A DNA stretch of 48,584 nucleotides, taken from NCBI GenBank assembly GCA_026991885.1, contig JALXAQ010000175.1, positions 1 through 48,584 of the forward strand. The letters run 5' to 3'. This stretch comes from Thiotrichaceae bacterium (GTDB lineage Bacteria > Pseudomonadota > Gammaproteobacteria > Beggiatoales > Beggiatoaceae). How positions within the stretch are numbered: position 1 is the first letter of the stretch; each line of letters begins with the position of its first letter. Of this stretch, positions 29,288-37,600 are shown piece by piece. Both the position numbers and the translations under genes were made by a program. The notes under the pieces were generated by a model. That model was not told where the DNA came from, did no database searches, and saw only the letters and a program-made list of their open reading frames with translations.

Positions 29288-29634
29288 TCGAGTGCTCCCC
29301 TTTTCCATTCATAAATAAATCCAATAACCAATATCGCCAAAAATATCATCATGGCGACAAACCCAAACATGCCTATATCTTTGAAGACGACCGCCCATGG
29401 AAATAAAAAGGCGATTTCTAGATCAAAAATAATAAACAATATAGCGACTAAATAATAGCGCACATCAAATTTCAGGCGTGCATCTTCAAAAGCTTCAAAA
29501 CCACACTCATAAGGTGAATTTTTTTCCGCATCAGGCTCACGTTTGCCCAGTAAAAAACCTAGTATGGGTAAGGCCATTCCCATCACCAATCCGATGATGA
29601 TAAATAATAATATGGGAAAATAATTGACTAACAT
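29278..29634 (-). CDS. nuoA: NADH-quinone oxidoreductase subunit A
   Basis: The 118-aa protein has three membrane helices and the family marks [20 protein letters not shown] and [19 protein letters not shown]. The conserved Cys in YECGFE lies in the loop near the quinone cavity. It is the first nuo gene, and its end overlaps nuoB. Confidence 0.96.
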   Translation of the reverse strand: MLVNYFPILLFIIIGLVMGMALPILGFLLGKREPDAEKNSPYECGFEAFEDARLKFDVRYYLVAILFIIFDLEIAFLFPWAVVFKDIGMFGFVAMMIFLAILVIGFIYEWKRGALEWE

Positions 29635-29675
29635 GATATGTCCTTTTCGGTTGTTCCCATTTGAAACGGGTGAAC

Positions 29676-29710
29676 ATTATATGATATAAATTGTCAATGT
29701 GCTATGTTTT
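29676..29710 (-). promoter_or_regulatory. Possible nuo operon promoter
   Basis: On the minus strand a TATAAT lies at 29676-29681, about 42 bases before the nuoA ATG. A TTGACA occurs just upstream but only 10 bases from it, so it cannot serve as the -35 of that -10. The -10 is therefore plausible and the -35 unsettled. Confidence 0.35.
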
Positions 29711-29806
29711 TTAAAATCACCTGAAAAACGACTACAATAAAATTTATTTATATAGTCATCCAGATAAGTTTTAGCCCAAACATCAGAGGTTAATCTTAAA
29801 GCCAGT

Positions 29807-30040
29807 ATGTATTTTGATATAATTGGAAACATAAGCAACATTGAAGTCATTGCAATTGGTAATTCAATCAGAGAATTATCACGATTGCGTGAACAATACG
29901 GATTTGGAAGATGGCGTAAACTTAAAGGAATAGCAATGGTGCGTCTTGCTAATGAATCGATAAGAAAAGCTGAGGTTCATTGGTATGAGGCACACGGGAT
30001 TGGAAAAAGGAAAATGAAAATCAAGTATTTTCTGGATTAA
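29807..30040 (+). CDS. Small hypothetical protein, first of a pair
   Basis: A 77-aa basic protein with the stretch LREQYGFGRWRKLKGIAMVR then ESIRKAEVHWYEAHGIGKRK. I recall small proteins with this RWRKLKG...AELHWYEAHGIG pattern in cyanobacteria, without a known function. It is followed with no gap by the 81-aa gene, so the two form a unit. It starts 172 bases from nuoA in the opposite direction. A nuclease-regulating or toxin-antitoxin role is possible but unproved. Confidence 0.7.
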   Translation: MYFDIIGNISNIEVIAIGNSIRELSRLREQYGFGRWRKLKGIAMVRLANESIRKAEVHWYEAHGIGKRKMKIKYFLD

Positions 30041-30286
30041 ATGATGAAAGATAATCTCATACAATTTGCAATCTGCGTTCAAAATCAAGATTGTGAAGAT
30101 CTTGATTTATTAAAACTTTATCAAGTATTAATAGATAACTCCGCCGCTCAAGATGATTATATAAGGATCATAGATGAATCTGGGGAAGATTATATCTATC
30201 CTAAAAATAATTTTATCGTGATAAATTTCTCATCACAAATCGAAAAAACTTTATTGCCTTTATTTAAAAAGGAAATCTCAGCGTGA
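30041..30286 (+). CDS. Small hypothetical protein, second of a pair
   Basis: An 81-aa acidic protein with FAICVQNQDCEDLDLLKLYQ and IRIIDESGEDYIYPKNNF. The pattern VVCIxN...LRKxYQV...RVIDESGEDYLYP is one I associate with a small cyanobacterial family next to relatives of the preceding gene. Its first ATG immediately follows the stop of the 77-aa gene. Basic/acidic pairing and tight spacing are like toxin-antitoxin modules, but no known domain is visible. Confidence 0.7.
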   Translation: MMKDNLIQFAICVQNQDCEDLDLLKLYQVLIDNSAAQDDYIRIIDESGEDYIYPKNNFIVINFSSQIEKTLLPLFKKEISA

Positions 30287-30332
30287 TTAAGCTCCATCAA
30301 AGGCACAAGGCACAAGCCCCCTAAAGTGTCTT

Positions 30333-30370
30333 AAAAATCCTATTTCTTGAAGAAATAGGATTTTTTTTTA
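30333..30370 (+). terminator. Rho-independent terminator
   Basis: AATCCTATTTCTT pairs with AAGAAATAGGATT around a central G, followed by a run of T. A near-identical copy is at 30808-30842, and a broken one near 34146. It ends the two-gene unit at 29807-30286. Confidence 0.75.
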
Positions 30371-30450
30371 AAAGGCGTACCTTGCTCTTGAAAGTGATAT
30401 TGCAAAAGAATAAACTTGTCTAGGAGTCCAACCCAAAGGAAAAACATCAA

Positions 30451-30802
30451 ATGTCATCAATTAAAACGACCTTTATTGTTTTAGTCAGCATTTTGTTTAT
30501 AAACTCAGCTTATTTTCAAACAGAATCTGGTTATACCTACCATTACCAAAATACACTGACGGGTGCATCCGTTTTGCTGACACTTATACGGGCGAAATTC
30601 CGGCCACTTTTCGCTACAAACTACCCCTTAACAAGGAAAAGATTGCCACGATTCATAGAGAATTCAGGAGTTTTGACAATCTGCTTGATGCGCTGTTGAT
30701 CAAAACCTCTCGTGATGTGGTTGTCAATACGGGTACACAGGTGAAGAATTTTTTCAAGGGGGCTTAAACCAATTTAAAGCGGCATTGACTGAGCAAAAGT
30801 AG
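30451..30802 (+). pseudogene. Decayed copy of the downstream SPFH protein gene
   Basis: The frame from 30451 gives an N-terminal anchor and ESGYTYHYQNTLTG, parallel to EAGYIYHYQDMLTG of the intact protein at 30914. It then jumps, with loss of about 46 codons and a frame change, to RFADTYTGEIPATFRYKLPL, and on to LLIKTSRDVVVNTGTQ, matching residues 96-145 of the intact copy. A further frameshift follows near 30760, and it stops at 30802, at the point matching about residue 170 of 480. It is a truncated tandem duplicate. Confidence 0.85.
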
Positions 30803-30807
30803 CAATC

Positions 30808-30842
30808 TAAAAATCCTATTTCTTGAAGAAATAGGATTTTTT
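30808..30842. terminator. Hairpin with T-run
   Basis: Near-identical in sequence to the hairpin at 30333. It lies at the truncated end of the SPFH pseudogene and may mark the recombination end point. A double-hairpin element (30846-30892) follows at once. Confidence 0.65.
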
Positions 30843-30845
30843 CTC

Positions 30846-30892
30846 GTTCCCACGCTCTGCGTGGGAATGCCTGCCTCGACGCTCTGCGTCGA
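30846..30892. repeat. Double-hairpin dispersed repeat
   Basis: Same element as 4911-4959: TTCCCACGC TCT GCGTGGGAA and TCGACGC TCT GCGTCGA. It lies 21 bases upstream of the SPFH gene start. Confidence 0.8.
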
Positions 30893-30913
30893 ATTTTAAG
30901 GAGAACAACTGGC

Positions 30914-32356
30914 ATGATACTAAAATACCTTCTAAACCTCATGAAAAAATTCTTTGGCATCGTTTTTTTAATAATAGCCTTTATCCTACTTAAATATTCG
31001 GTTTTTCTAACAGAAGCCGGATATATCTATCATTATCAAGACATGCTAACGGGCAAAATTGAGGTGTACGACGAACCGGGTATTCATTTTAGAATACCCT
31101 TTTCTTTTCGTGTGACACGTTACGCGCAAGTCTGGACGGTTAATTTTGGTAGTCCTTATGGTGGACTCCAGATACGCCAAAAGGGGGCGATTACTCTGCG
31201 TTTTGCTGATACTTATACGGCCAAAAATCCGGCCACTTTTCGCTATAAATTACCGCGTAATAAAGAAAAAATTAAAATGATCCATCGTGATTTTAGAGAA
31301 TTTCAAGAATTGATTGATTCTCTTTTGATCAAAACAGCCCGCGATGTGGTGGTGAATACAGCAACGCAGTACACTGGTGAAGAGTTTTTTCTAGGCGGCT
31401 TTAACGAATTCAAAACGGCATTAGATGATCAACTTCGTAATGGTATCTATAAAACGGAACGCAAGCAAGTTGAAATCGAACAAATGACATTGGCACCTAT
31501 TGGTTTGGATCAGGAAGAGTCAACGCAATTGCATAAGGCAAAAACTTTGATTTGGAAAACGGTGCCTATCATTGGCTCAGATGGCAAAGTGGTGCGCTTG
31601 GAAAACCCACTTGATGCTTATGGGATTGAAGTTGTTTATATTGCCTTGGGAGAGCCTGTGCCTGAAACGCAATTAGAAGAACTGCTGTCTGATAAAAAAC
31701 GTTTAGTCGCTGAGCGTATTAAGACGGTGCAGGAGCAAGAAACGGCTAAAGAGTTGGCCAAAACGGTACAACTTCGTGCCGAAATTGATCGCACTAAGGC
31801 AAAACAGGAGGCTTTAAAGGTGAAAGAAATGGCGGTGATCGCCAAGCAACGCGAAGTTGAGGTTGCCGAAAAACAGAAGGAGAAAGAAATCATTGATTAT
31901 GAAAAAATAAAGGCTTTGGCTGTGATTGATAAGGAAAAAGAGTTAGCTATTGCTCAGGCTGAATTCAATATTGAAAAAGTGAAAAAAGAAAAAGAATTGA
32001 TGATGGCACAGGCTGAATTGGACATTCAGAAGGCTGAGTTTGAGGCGGCGCAATTTGAGGCTAAGGCGATTCGAGAAATGGGGATTGCAAATGCTGATGT
32101 CCTCGAAGCTAAGTATAAGGCTCTGGTACCAGACATTTATCTGGCTGAAATTCAACGAGATATTGCTAATATCATTTATCCGAATTTGAAGGGTATTCAG
32201 GTGACTATGCCGCGTAATATCGTTAATTTGGGCGATCAGGCGAACAAGCTACAAACTAACCTTGATGTGTTATCGAGTTTTGCGACGATAGGTGTCATGG
32301 AAGGGCTGGAGAGAAAGGCGCTTGAGGCTGAACAAAGTGGTGTAAAAGCTGACTAA
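30914..32356 (+). CDS. SPFH/band 7 domain protein with long coiled coil
   Basis: The 480-aa protein has an N-terminal membrane anchor (about residues 11-31), an SPFH/prohibitin-like domain (about 35-230: GIHFRIPFSFRVTRYAQVW, ITLRFADTYT, LLIKTARDVVVNTATQYTGE), then a highly charged Glu/Lys-rich coiled coil (about 245-400) and a short C-terminal region. SPFH proteins form ring-like membrane scaffolds that organise lipid microdomains or proteases. An AAGGAG site precedes the ATG by 10 bases. No NfeD-type partner is next to it. A decayed duplicate lies just upstream. Confidence 0.85.
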   Translation: MILKYLLNLMKKFFGIVFLIIAFILLKYSVFLTEAGYIYHYQDMLTGKIEVYDEPGIHFRIPFSFRVTRYAQVWTVNFGSPYGGLQIRQKGAITLRFADTYTAKNPATFRYKLPRNKEKIKMIHRDFREFQELIDSLLIKTARDVVVNTATQYTGEEFFLGGFNEFKTALDDQLRNGIYKTERKQVEIEQMTLAPIGLDQEESTQLHKAKTLIWKTVPIIGSDGKVVRLENPLDAYGIEVVYIALGEPVPETQLEELLSDKKRLVAERIKTVQEQETAKELAKTVQLRAEIDRTKAKQEALKVKEMAVIAKQREVEVAEKQKEKEIIDYEKIKALAVIDKEKELAIAQAEFNIEKVKKEKELMMAQAELDIQKAEFEAAQFEAKAIREMGIANADVLEAKYKALVPDIYLAEIQRDIANIIYPNLKGIQVTMPRNIVNLGDQANKLQTNLDVLSSFATIGVMEGLERKALEAEQSGVKAD

Positions 32357-32602
32357 AAAATATGGCCGGCTCCTAAGTCAATGCCATATCGTGCCGACAA
32401 ACCTGACAGGTGTCAAAAATATGTCATGTTAATTTTTCATTGAGTTTACAACGATATGCCATGTTTTTTATACCTGTCTGATTTGGGGGGGCTTAATTTA
32501 ATGGCATTGGGCGCCTAAGTACCGATCCAGAAGCTGAGTCTGTCTTAAAAACACGGTTTTGGAATATCAGAGAAGGTTTAATTGATATGATATGAGGCAA
32601 AA
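32357..32602. other. Intergenic region with repeat and possible gene scrap
   Basis: Near 32383 a TGCCATATCGTGCC motif matches the hairpin arms at 34221-34276. Near 32516-32595 a short open stretch reads STDPEAESVLKTRFWNIREG and then stops; it looks coding but has no start, so it may be a gene remnant. Otherwise nothing is seen. Confidence 0.35.
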
Positions 32603-32965
32603 ATGATGAAAATGAAAAAACTTTTTTGGGTAAGGCTTGCTGTTGTGATGTTGTTGATACCCAATGCTATCGCTGCCCAAAATCAGTGTAGCAAATCGGA
32701 AATTATGACTCTGATATCGAAAGGCTTCGATAAATCGGAAATTGATGAGATTTGCCATCAAGAATCCTATTGCTGTTGTCAGATTAAGACGTACAAATGG
32801 ACTCGGGAATGTTTTTTGTGCGACTATTCTCACCAATATGCTGGAAAAATTTACCGATGGCTTCCCATCCGTCGATGTTCTAACCCAAGTCGTCAGAGAG
32901 ATTTTAGGCATAGAAAGAAAATTGTGAAGCGATGTACTCAAGCAAGCCAGTGTGGTAGGGAATAA
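32603..32965 (+). CDS. Secreted Cys-rich small protein
   Basis: The 120-aa frame has a ribosome site (GAGG) and a signal peptide (MKKLFWVRLAVVMLLIPNAI, cut after AIA). The mature part has QNQCSKSEIMTLISKGFDKS, then ICHQESYCCC and further Cys residues (about ten in all) with a basic C-terminus. The K-S-E-I...G-F-x-K-S-E-I-x-x-I-C block resembles small exported proteins of unknown role. Past about residue 60 another frame also looks coding, so a frameshift is possible. It lies 37 bases before a radical SAM gene. Confidence 0.55.
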   Translation: MMKMKKLFWVRLAVVMLLIPNAIAAQNQCSKSEIMTLISKGFDKSEIDEICHQESYCCCQIKTYKWTRECFLCDYSHQYAGKIYRWLPIRRCSNPSRQRDFRHRKKIVKRCTQASQCGRE

Positions 32966-33002
32966 AATGTTTAGGAGTCCAAGATTTATCTTGGAAAATA
33001 TT

Positions 33003-34016
33003 ATGTACAAAACAGTCACTTTTGAAATTGCTGGCATTTGTAATGCAAAATGTCCCTGGTGTGTGACAGGAAACCGTTCTTTATTAGATTCCGGTTATCC
33101 ATCCTCTTTTATAAATATAGAAGATTTTGAAAAGGCAATAGATAGATTATTTGAGTTTAATCTTATCGGGGACAAAACGGTCATTATTTTATATAGCTGG
33201 GGAGAGCCTTTGATTCATCCTCAGTTTAACGCAATCTTGAAAATACTCAATTCAAGAAATCTTGCTTTTTCAATCTCCACAAATGCCTCAAAACCTGTGA
33301 AGGTAGAGCGTGGTTTATTAACTCAATTGGGGGAAGTCAGCATCTCAATGCCAGGCTTTAGCCAAAAATCCTATGATAGGATACATGGCTTCAAATTCAA
33401 AAAGATATTACGCAATATTGATGTCATTCTTGAGAATTTCAGAAAAGCGGGATTTATTGGCAATGTCCGTGTAAGCTACCATCTTTATCAATTTAATTTA
33501 GGAGAAATGCAAGCGGCAAAGCATTTTTGTGATCAAAGACAGATTGATTTTTATCCATACGTGGCTTATTTAAACGATTTTAATTTGACAAATTCATATT
33601 TGAATGACTCTCTCCCTTATGAAACATTGAAGAAATTGTCAAAAGATTTGTTGCTTTATTATATTGAGGAGACGATTGCATTGGCGCCGAAAAACTATGT
33701 TTGTCCACAATATGATATGTTAACAATTGATGAACGATGTAATGTTTTAACGTGTTGTGTCGTTCCAAAGGATCACGCTGAATATTCGATTGGCTCACTT
33801 TTCGATTTATCTCCTGAAGAAATCAAAAAACTTAAGGTTTCTCAGAAGATATGTAAGGAGTGTCTCAGTTCTGGGCAAGCCTATTTGACACATAACGCGC
33901 CTTGTCCAAATTTTATTCTTGAGCAGAAACGCTCAAAGATTCCAAATTTTCTGAAGAGAAATATTCCGGAACCATTTAAGTTATTTATAAAAAAACTACT
34001 TGGACGCCCAAAGTAA
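33003..34016 (+). CDS. Radical SAM protein with SPASM-like C-terminus
   Basis: Start taken at ATG 33003 (MYKTVTFEIAGICNAKCPWC); the open frame reaches back to 32952, but those 17 codons fall in the AGGAGTCCAAGAT hairpin repeat. The 337-aa product has the radical SAM motif CNAKCPWC, YSWGEPLIHP (the SAM-binding GEP), and a Cys-rich C-terminus (CPQYDM, ERCNVLTCCVV, KICKECLSSG) fitting auxiliary clusters of SPASM/Twitch enzymes. It ends with a basic, possibly membrane-touching helix. Reaction unknown: peptide modification or envelope sugar/lipid chemistry are both possible. Confidence 0.82.
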   Translation: MYKTVTFEIAGICNAKCPWCVTGNRSLLDSGYPSSFINIEDFEKAIDRLFEFNLIGDKTVIILYSWGEPLIHPQFNAILKILNSRNLAFSISTNASKPVKVERGLLTQLGEVSISMPGFSQKSYDRIHGFKFKKILRNIDVILENFRKAGFIGNVRVSYHLYQFNLGEMQAAKHFCDQRQIDFYPYVAYLNDFNLTNSYLNDSLPYETLKKLSKDLLLYYIEETIALAPKNYVCPQYDMLTIDERCNVLTCCVVPKDHAEYSIGSLFDLSPEEIKKLKVSQKICKECLSSGQAYLTHNAPCPNFILEQKRSKIPNFLKRNIPEPFKLFIKKLLGRPK

Positions 34017-34683
34017 AGTTTGGACGCCGAGAAGTTTAGGAGTCCAAGATTTATCTTGGATGCCTACCAAAATATTTTGTTTAACTCATCCATTAATTTT
34101 TCACGAATAAATGTTTTTATAAGTTAGGATCATAAATCCAAAATGTCAAAAAAATCCTATTTCTTAAACTGGATGTTCAAGTTTTTTTGTCGCGGTGCTG
34201 AGTACAACGAATGTTCAACAACTGCCATATCGTGTCGGGCAATCCTTTATGGTTGCCCTGGGCACGATATGGCAGTGCAACAATGAATAAAAACCTTCAA
34301 TATTTAAAAACCTCAATGCTCTCTAATAAATTCAAGGCTCGCGTGTTTTTAAGGCGATTTGAAAAATGAGGGTAAAAAGACAGAAGCTAAGTACTGAACC
34401 ATGAATTTTATTACATTTTGTCTGAATCAGAATTTTACTTCGTTTCATAATTTTAGAATTTTCAAAATAAAACCTTTTTAGTTCGATGGTTTATTCTGTT
34501 AATTCTAAAATGACTTCGTTACTTCGTTTCTGAAAATTCTGATTCAGACAATAAAAATTTTTTTTATACGACAATTCATGATTCAGTACTTAATAAATTC
34601 AAGGCTCGCGTGTTTTTAAGGCGATTTCAAAAATGAGGGTAAAATTAAAAAATGAGGGTAAAATTCTTTTCGTTTGTTTGTTC
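34017..34683. other. 667-bp intergenic region of nested repeats
   Basis: Contents in order: an AGGAGTCCAAGAT hairpin (34038-34062); a long hairpin 34221-34276 with outer arms ACTGCCATATCGTG/CACGATATGGCAGT and inner GGGCAA/TTGCCC; a 54-bp direct repeat (34324-34377 and 34591-34644, one mismatch) flanking a 205-bp TIR element; and a short TGAGGGTAAAATT echo. No gene is seen. It borders the trailer end of the CRISPR array. Confidence 0.7.
34388..34592. mobile_element. MITE-like terminal-inverted-repeat element
   Basis: Ends are TAAGTACTGAACCATGAATT and its near complement AATTCATGATTCAGTACTTA. A second inner pair, GTCTGAATCAGAATTTT / AAAATTCTGATTCAGAC, continues the inversion. At 205 bp it is too short for a transposase. 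The same terminal motif occurs in the nuoE/nuoF gap (about 25128-25166), so the family has several copies. Confidence 0.65.
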
Positions 34684-37600
34684 GTTTCAATCCTTGTTGT
34701 ACTGGATATAGCTTAAAAGCCTGATTGAAAAACGTCCTTTTTATTAGCCCTCATCTCAGTTTCAATCCTTGTTGTACTGGATATAGCTTAAAAGCGTTAT
34801 GGTTGATGGGTGGTTAGGGAGGGTTTAGCTTGTTTCAATCCTTGTTGTACTGGATATAGCTTAAAAGCACAGCTGGAACGCGGGAAATGAGTATAAGAAA
34901 CGCGATGTTTCAATCCTTGTTGTACTGGATATAGCTTAAAAGCCCTAAACCAAACCCTCAAGCTGCTGTTTCAATCCTTGTTGTACTGGATATAGCTTAA
35001 AAGCATACCCCAATAGTACGATGGGGTCGAGGTTTTAGTTTCAATCCTTGTTGTACTGGATATAGCTTAAAAGCGAAACTGCTGGCGTGGACAAAGCAGG
35101 GCGTGATGAAGTTTCAATCCTTGTTGTACTGGATATAGCTTAAAAGCATGCAAAACCATTACAAACGGACGTTGTCATAATTTGTTTCAATCCTTGTTGT
35201 ACTGGATATAGCTTAAAAGCGGAGATAGGATTTGTCAAATCATGTTCATTGAAGTTGGTTTCAATCCTTGTTGTACTGGATATAGCTTAAAAGCTTAGGA
35301 ACCGCTAGAGGGAAGCAAAAAGGAAGTGATGTTTCAATCCTTGTTGTACTGGATATAGCTTAAAAGCTTATTGCTCGTCTAGCAGCTTGAGGGTTTTGGC
35401 GTTTCAATCCTTGTTGTACTGGATATAGCTTAAAAGCTCTATTGTGAGAGATTATAGAACATTGCAAAATTTCCGTTTCAATCCTTGTTGTACTGGATAT
35501 AGCTTAAAAGCGGTTTTGACTTTTGTGCTTTTGACTTTTGTTTTAGGCGTTTCAATCCTTGTTGTACTGGATATAGCTTAAAAGCCTTGTTGGGCTGATA
35601 GACTTTGATTACACAAAAGAAAGTTTCAATCCTTGTTGTACTGGATATAGCTTAAAAGCGAAGTTGAAAGACTTCTTAAAAACAGCATTGATTCGTTTCA
35701 ATCCTTGTTGTACTGGATATAGCTTAAAAGCTTGTCCATTTTGCCATTCCTATTTTGCCCCAAAATCGTTTCAATCCTTGTTGTACTGGATATAGCTTAA
35801 AAGCCCACACCCCGTCATAATAAGTTTATGTCTCAACGTTTCAATCCTTGTTGTACTGGATATAGCTTAAAAGCCATGGGCCCAAATGAATTTTATCTTT
35901 TCAAAAGAAAAGTTTCAATCCTTGTTGTACTGGATATAGCTTAAAAGCAAATTTTGGAAAATTTTGGCCACAAAACAGCCTGAATGTTTCAATCCTTGTT
36001 GTACTGGATATAGCTTAAAAGCAAATTTTGGAAAATTTTGGCCACAAAACAGCCTGAATGTTTCAATCCTTGTTGTACTGGATATAGCTTAAAAGCTAAA
36101 ATCACAATTGGCAGAATTTTGGTCATGCGTTGAGTTTCAATCCTTGTTGTACTGGATATAGCTTAAAAGCAAAACTTTTGTGCTATTAAAATATTCAAAA
36201 GCTTTATGTTTCAATCCTTGTTGTACTGGATATAGCTTAAAAGCAACAAACCTCAAACCCAGCACAAAACACAAACAATAGGTTTCAATCCTTGTTGTAC
36301 TGGATATAGCTTAAAAGCGCGGCGTTGACTCAAAAAACCGCATAATCAAACGCAAGTTTCAATCCTTGTTGTACTGGATATAGCTTAAAAGCAATGATGA
36401 TAAGCAATGACATGCCGTCCCTAAAATGTTTCAATCCTTGTTGTACTGGATATAGCTTAAAAGCAAGGAGACGACGTTGTCATCTTGCCGAATTGTTTTG
36501 TTTCAATCCTTGTTGTACTGGATATAGCTTAAAAGCATGAATTGAGCGTCGTTCTGTCTGTAGATTTTTGTGTTTCAATCCTTGTTGTACTGGATATAGC
36601 TTAAAAGCTGGGGTGGTCATCGTTTTACTGATGACGTTTGAGTTTCAATCCTTGTTGTACTGGATATAGCTTAAAAGCAAATCAGGGATAAGGCCAGAAG
36701 TTTGGCATAATGATGTTTCAATCCTTGTTGTACTGGATATAGCTTAAAAGCCCGTGGTTACAAACGAAGCGTCGCCGCAATATCGCGTTTCAATCCTTGT
36801 TGTACTGGATATAGCTTAAAAGCTGCCCTCGCCAGTAAATTGTAACGCTGGTGGATTTAAGTTTCAATCCTTGTTGTACTGGATATAGCTTAAAAGCGGT
36901 AAAAACCCCTTGCCAAATAGGCATGATGATATGTTTCAATCCTTGTTGTACTGGATATAGCTTAAAAGCCCATTTGTACTCCCAACAGTTTGTAGTTCCC
37001 CAGGGGTGTTTCAATCCTTGTTGTACTGGATATAGCTTAAAAGCAAAAACTGCTGGAATGGACAAAACAAGGTGCGATGTTTCAATCCTTGTTGTACTGG
37101 ATATAGCTTAAAAGCACGGCGGGTGGGGTGCTGCCACACCTCGCCATAAGTTTCAATCCTTGTTGTACTGGATATAGCTTAAAAGCAAAAAAGAAGCACT
37201 TGAGAAGCTCTTTTTTTTGTGGTGTTTCAATCCTTGTTGTACTGGATATAGCTTAAAAGCACTCCCAACGCAGAAACAATCATTTCCAAATCCTTATCGT
37301 TTCAATCCTTGTTGTACTGGATATAGCTTAAAAGCCAACAACAGTCCGTGTTACATCCGAGGCCTTAGTTTGGTTTCAATCCTTGTTGTACTGGATATAG
37401 CTTAAAAGCGCTTGCATCGTTTGTACATGATTGCCATTCTTTACGTTTCAATCCTTGTTGTACTGGATATAGCTTAAAAGCACCCTTTTAGGGGTTCTTG
37501 AAATATTGTTCGGACATGTTTCAATCCTTGTTGTACTGGATATAGCTTAAAAGCCTGAAGCCACTTCAGGCGTGCGAACTGCGCTGACGCAGTTTCAATC

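Noticed and set aside
29684-29700. TTGACA near nuoA as a -35 box
   Set aside because: Only 10 bases from the TATAAT, too close to act together.
32567-33037. 156-aa minus-strand frame
   Set aside because: Opposite strand of the signal-peptide gene and the radical SAM start; Phe/Ser-rich shadow composition.
35512-35548. Spacer 12 as a self-targeting spacer against the TTTTGACTTTT repeats near 13570 and 13846
   Set aside because: Only about 12 low-complexity bases match; not enough for a protospacer claim.
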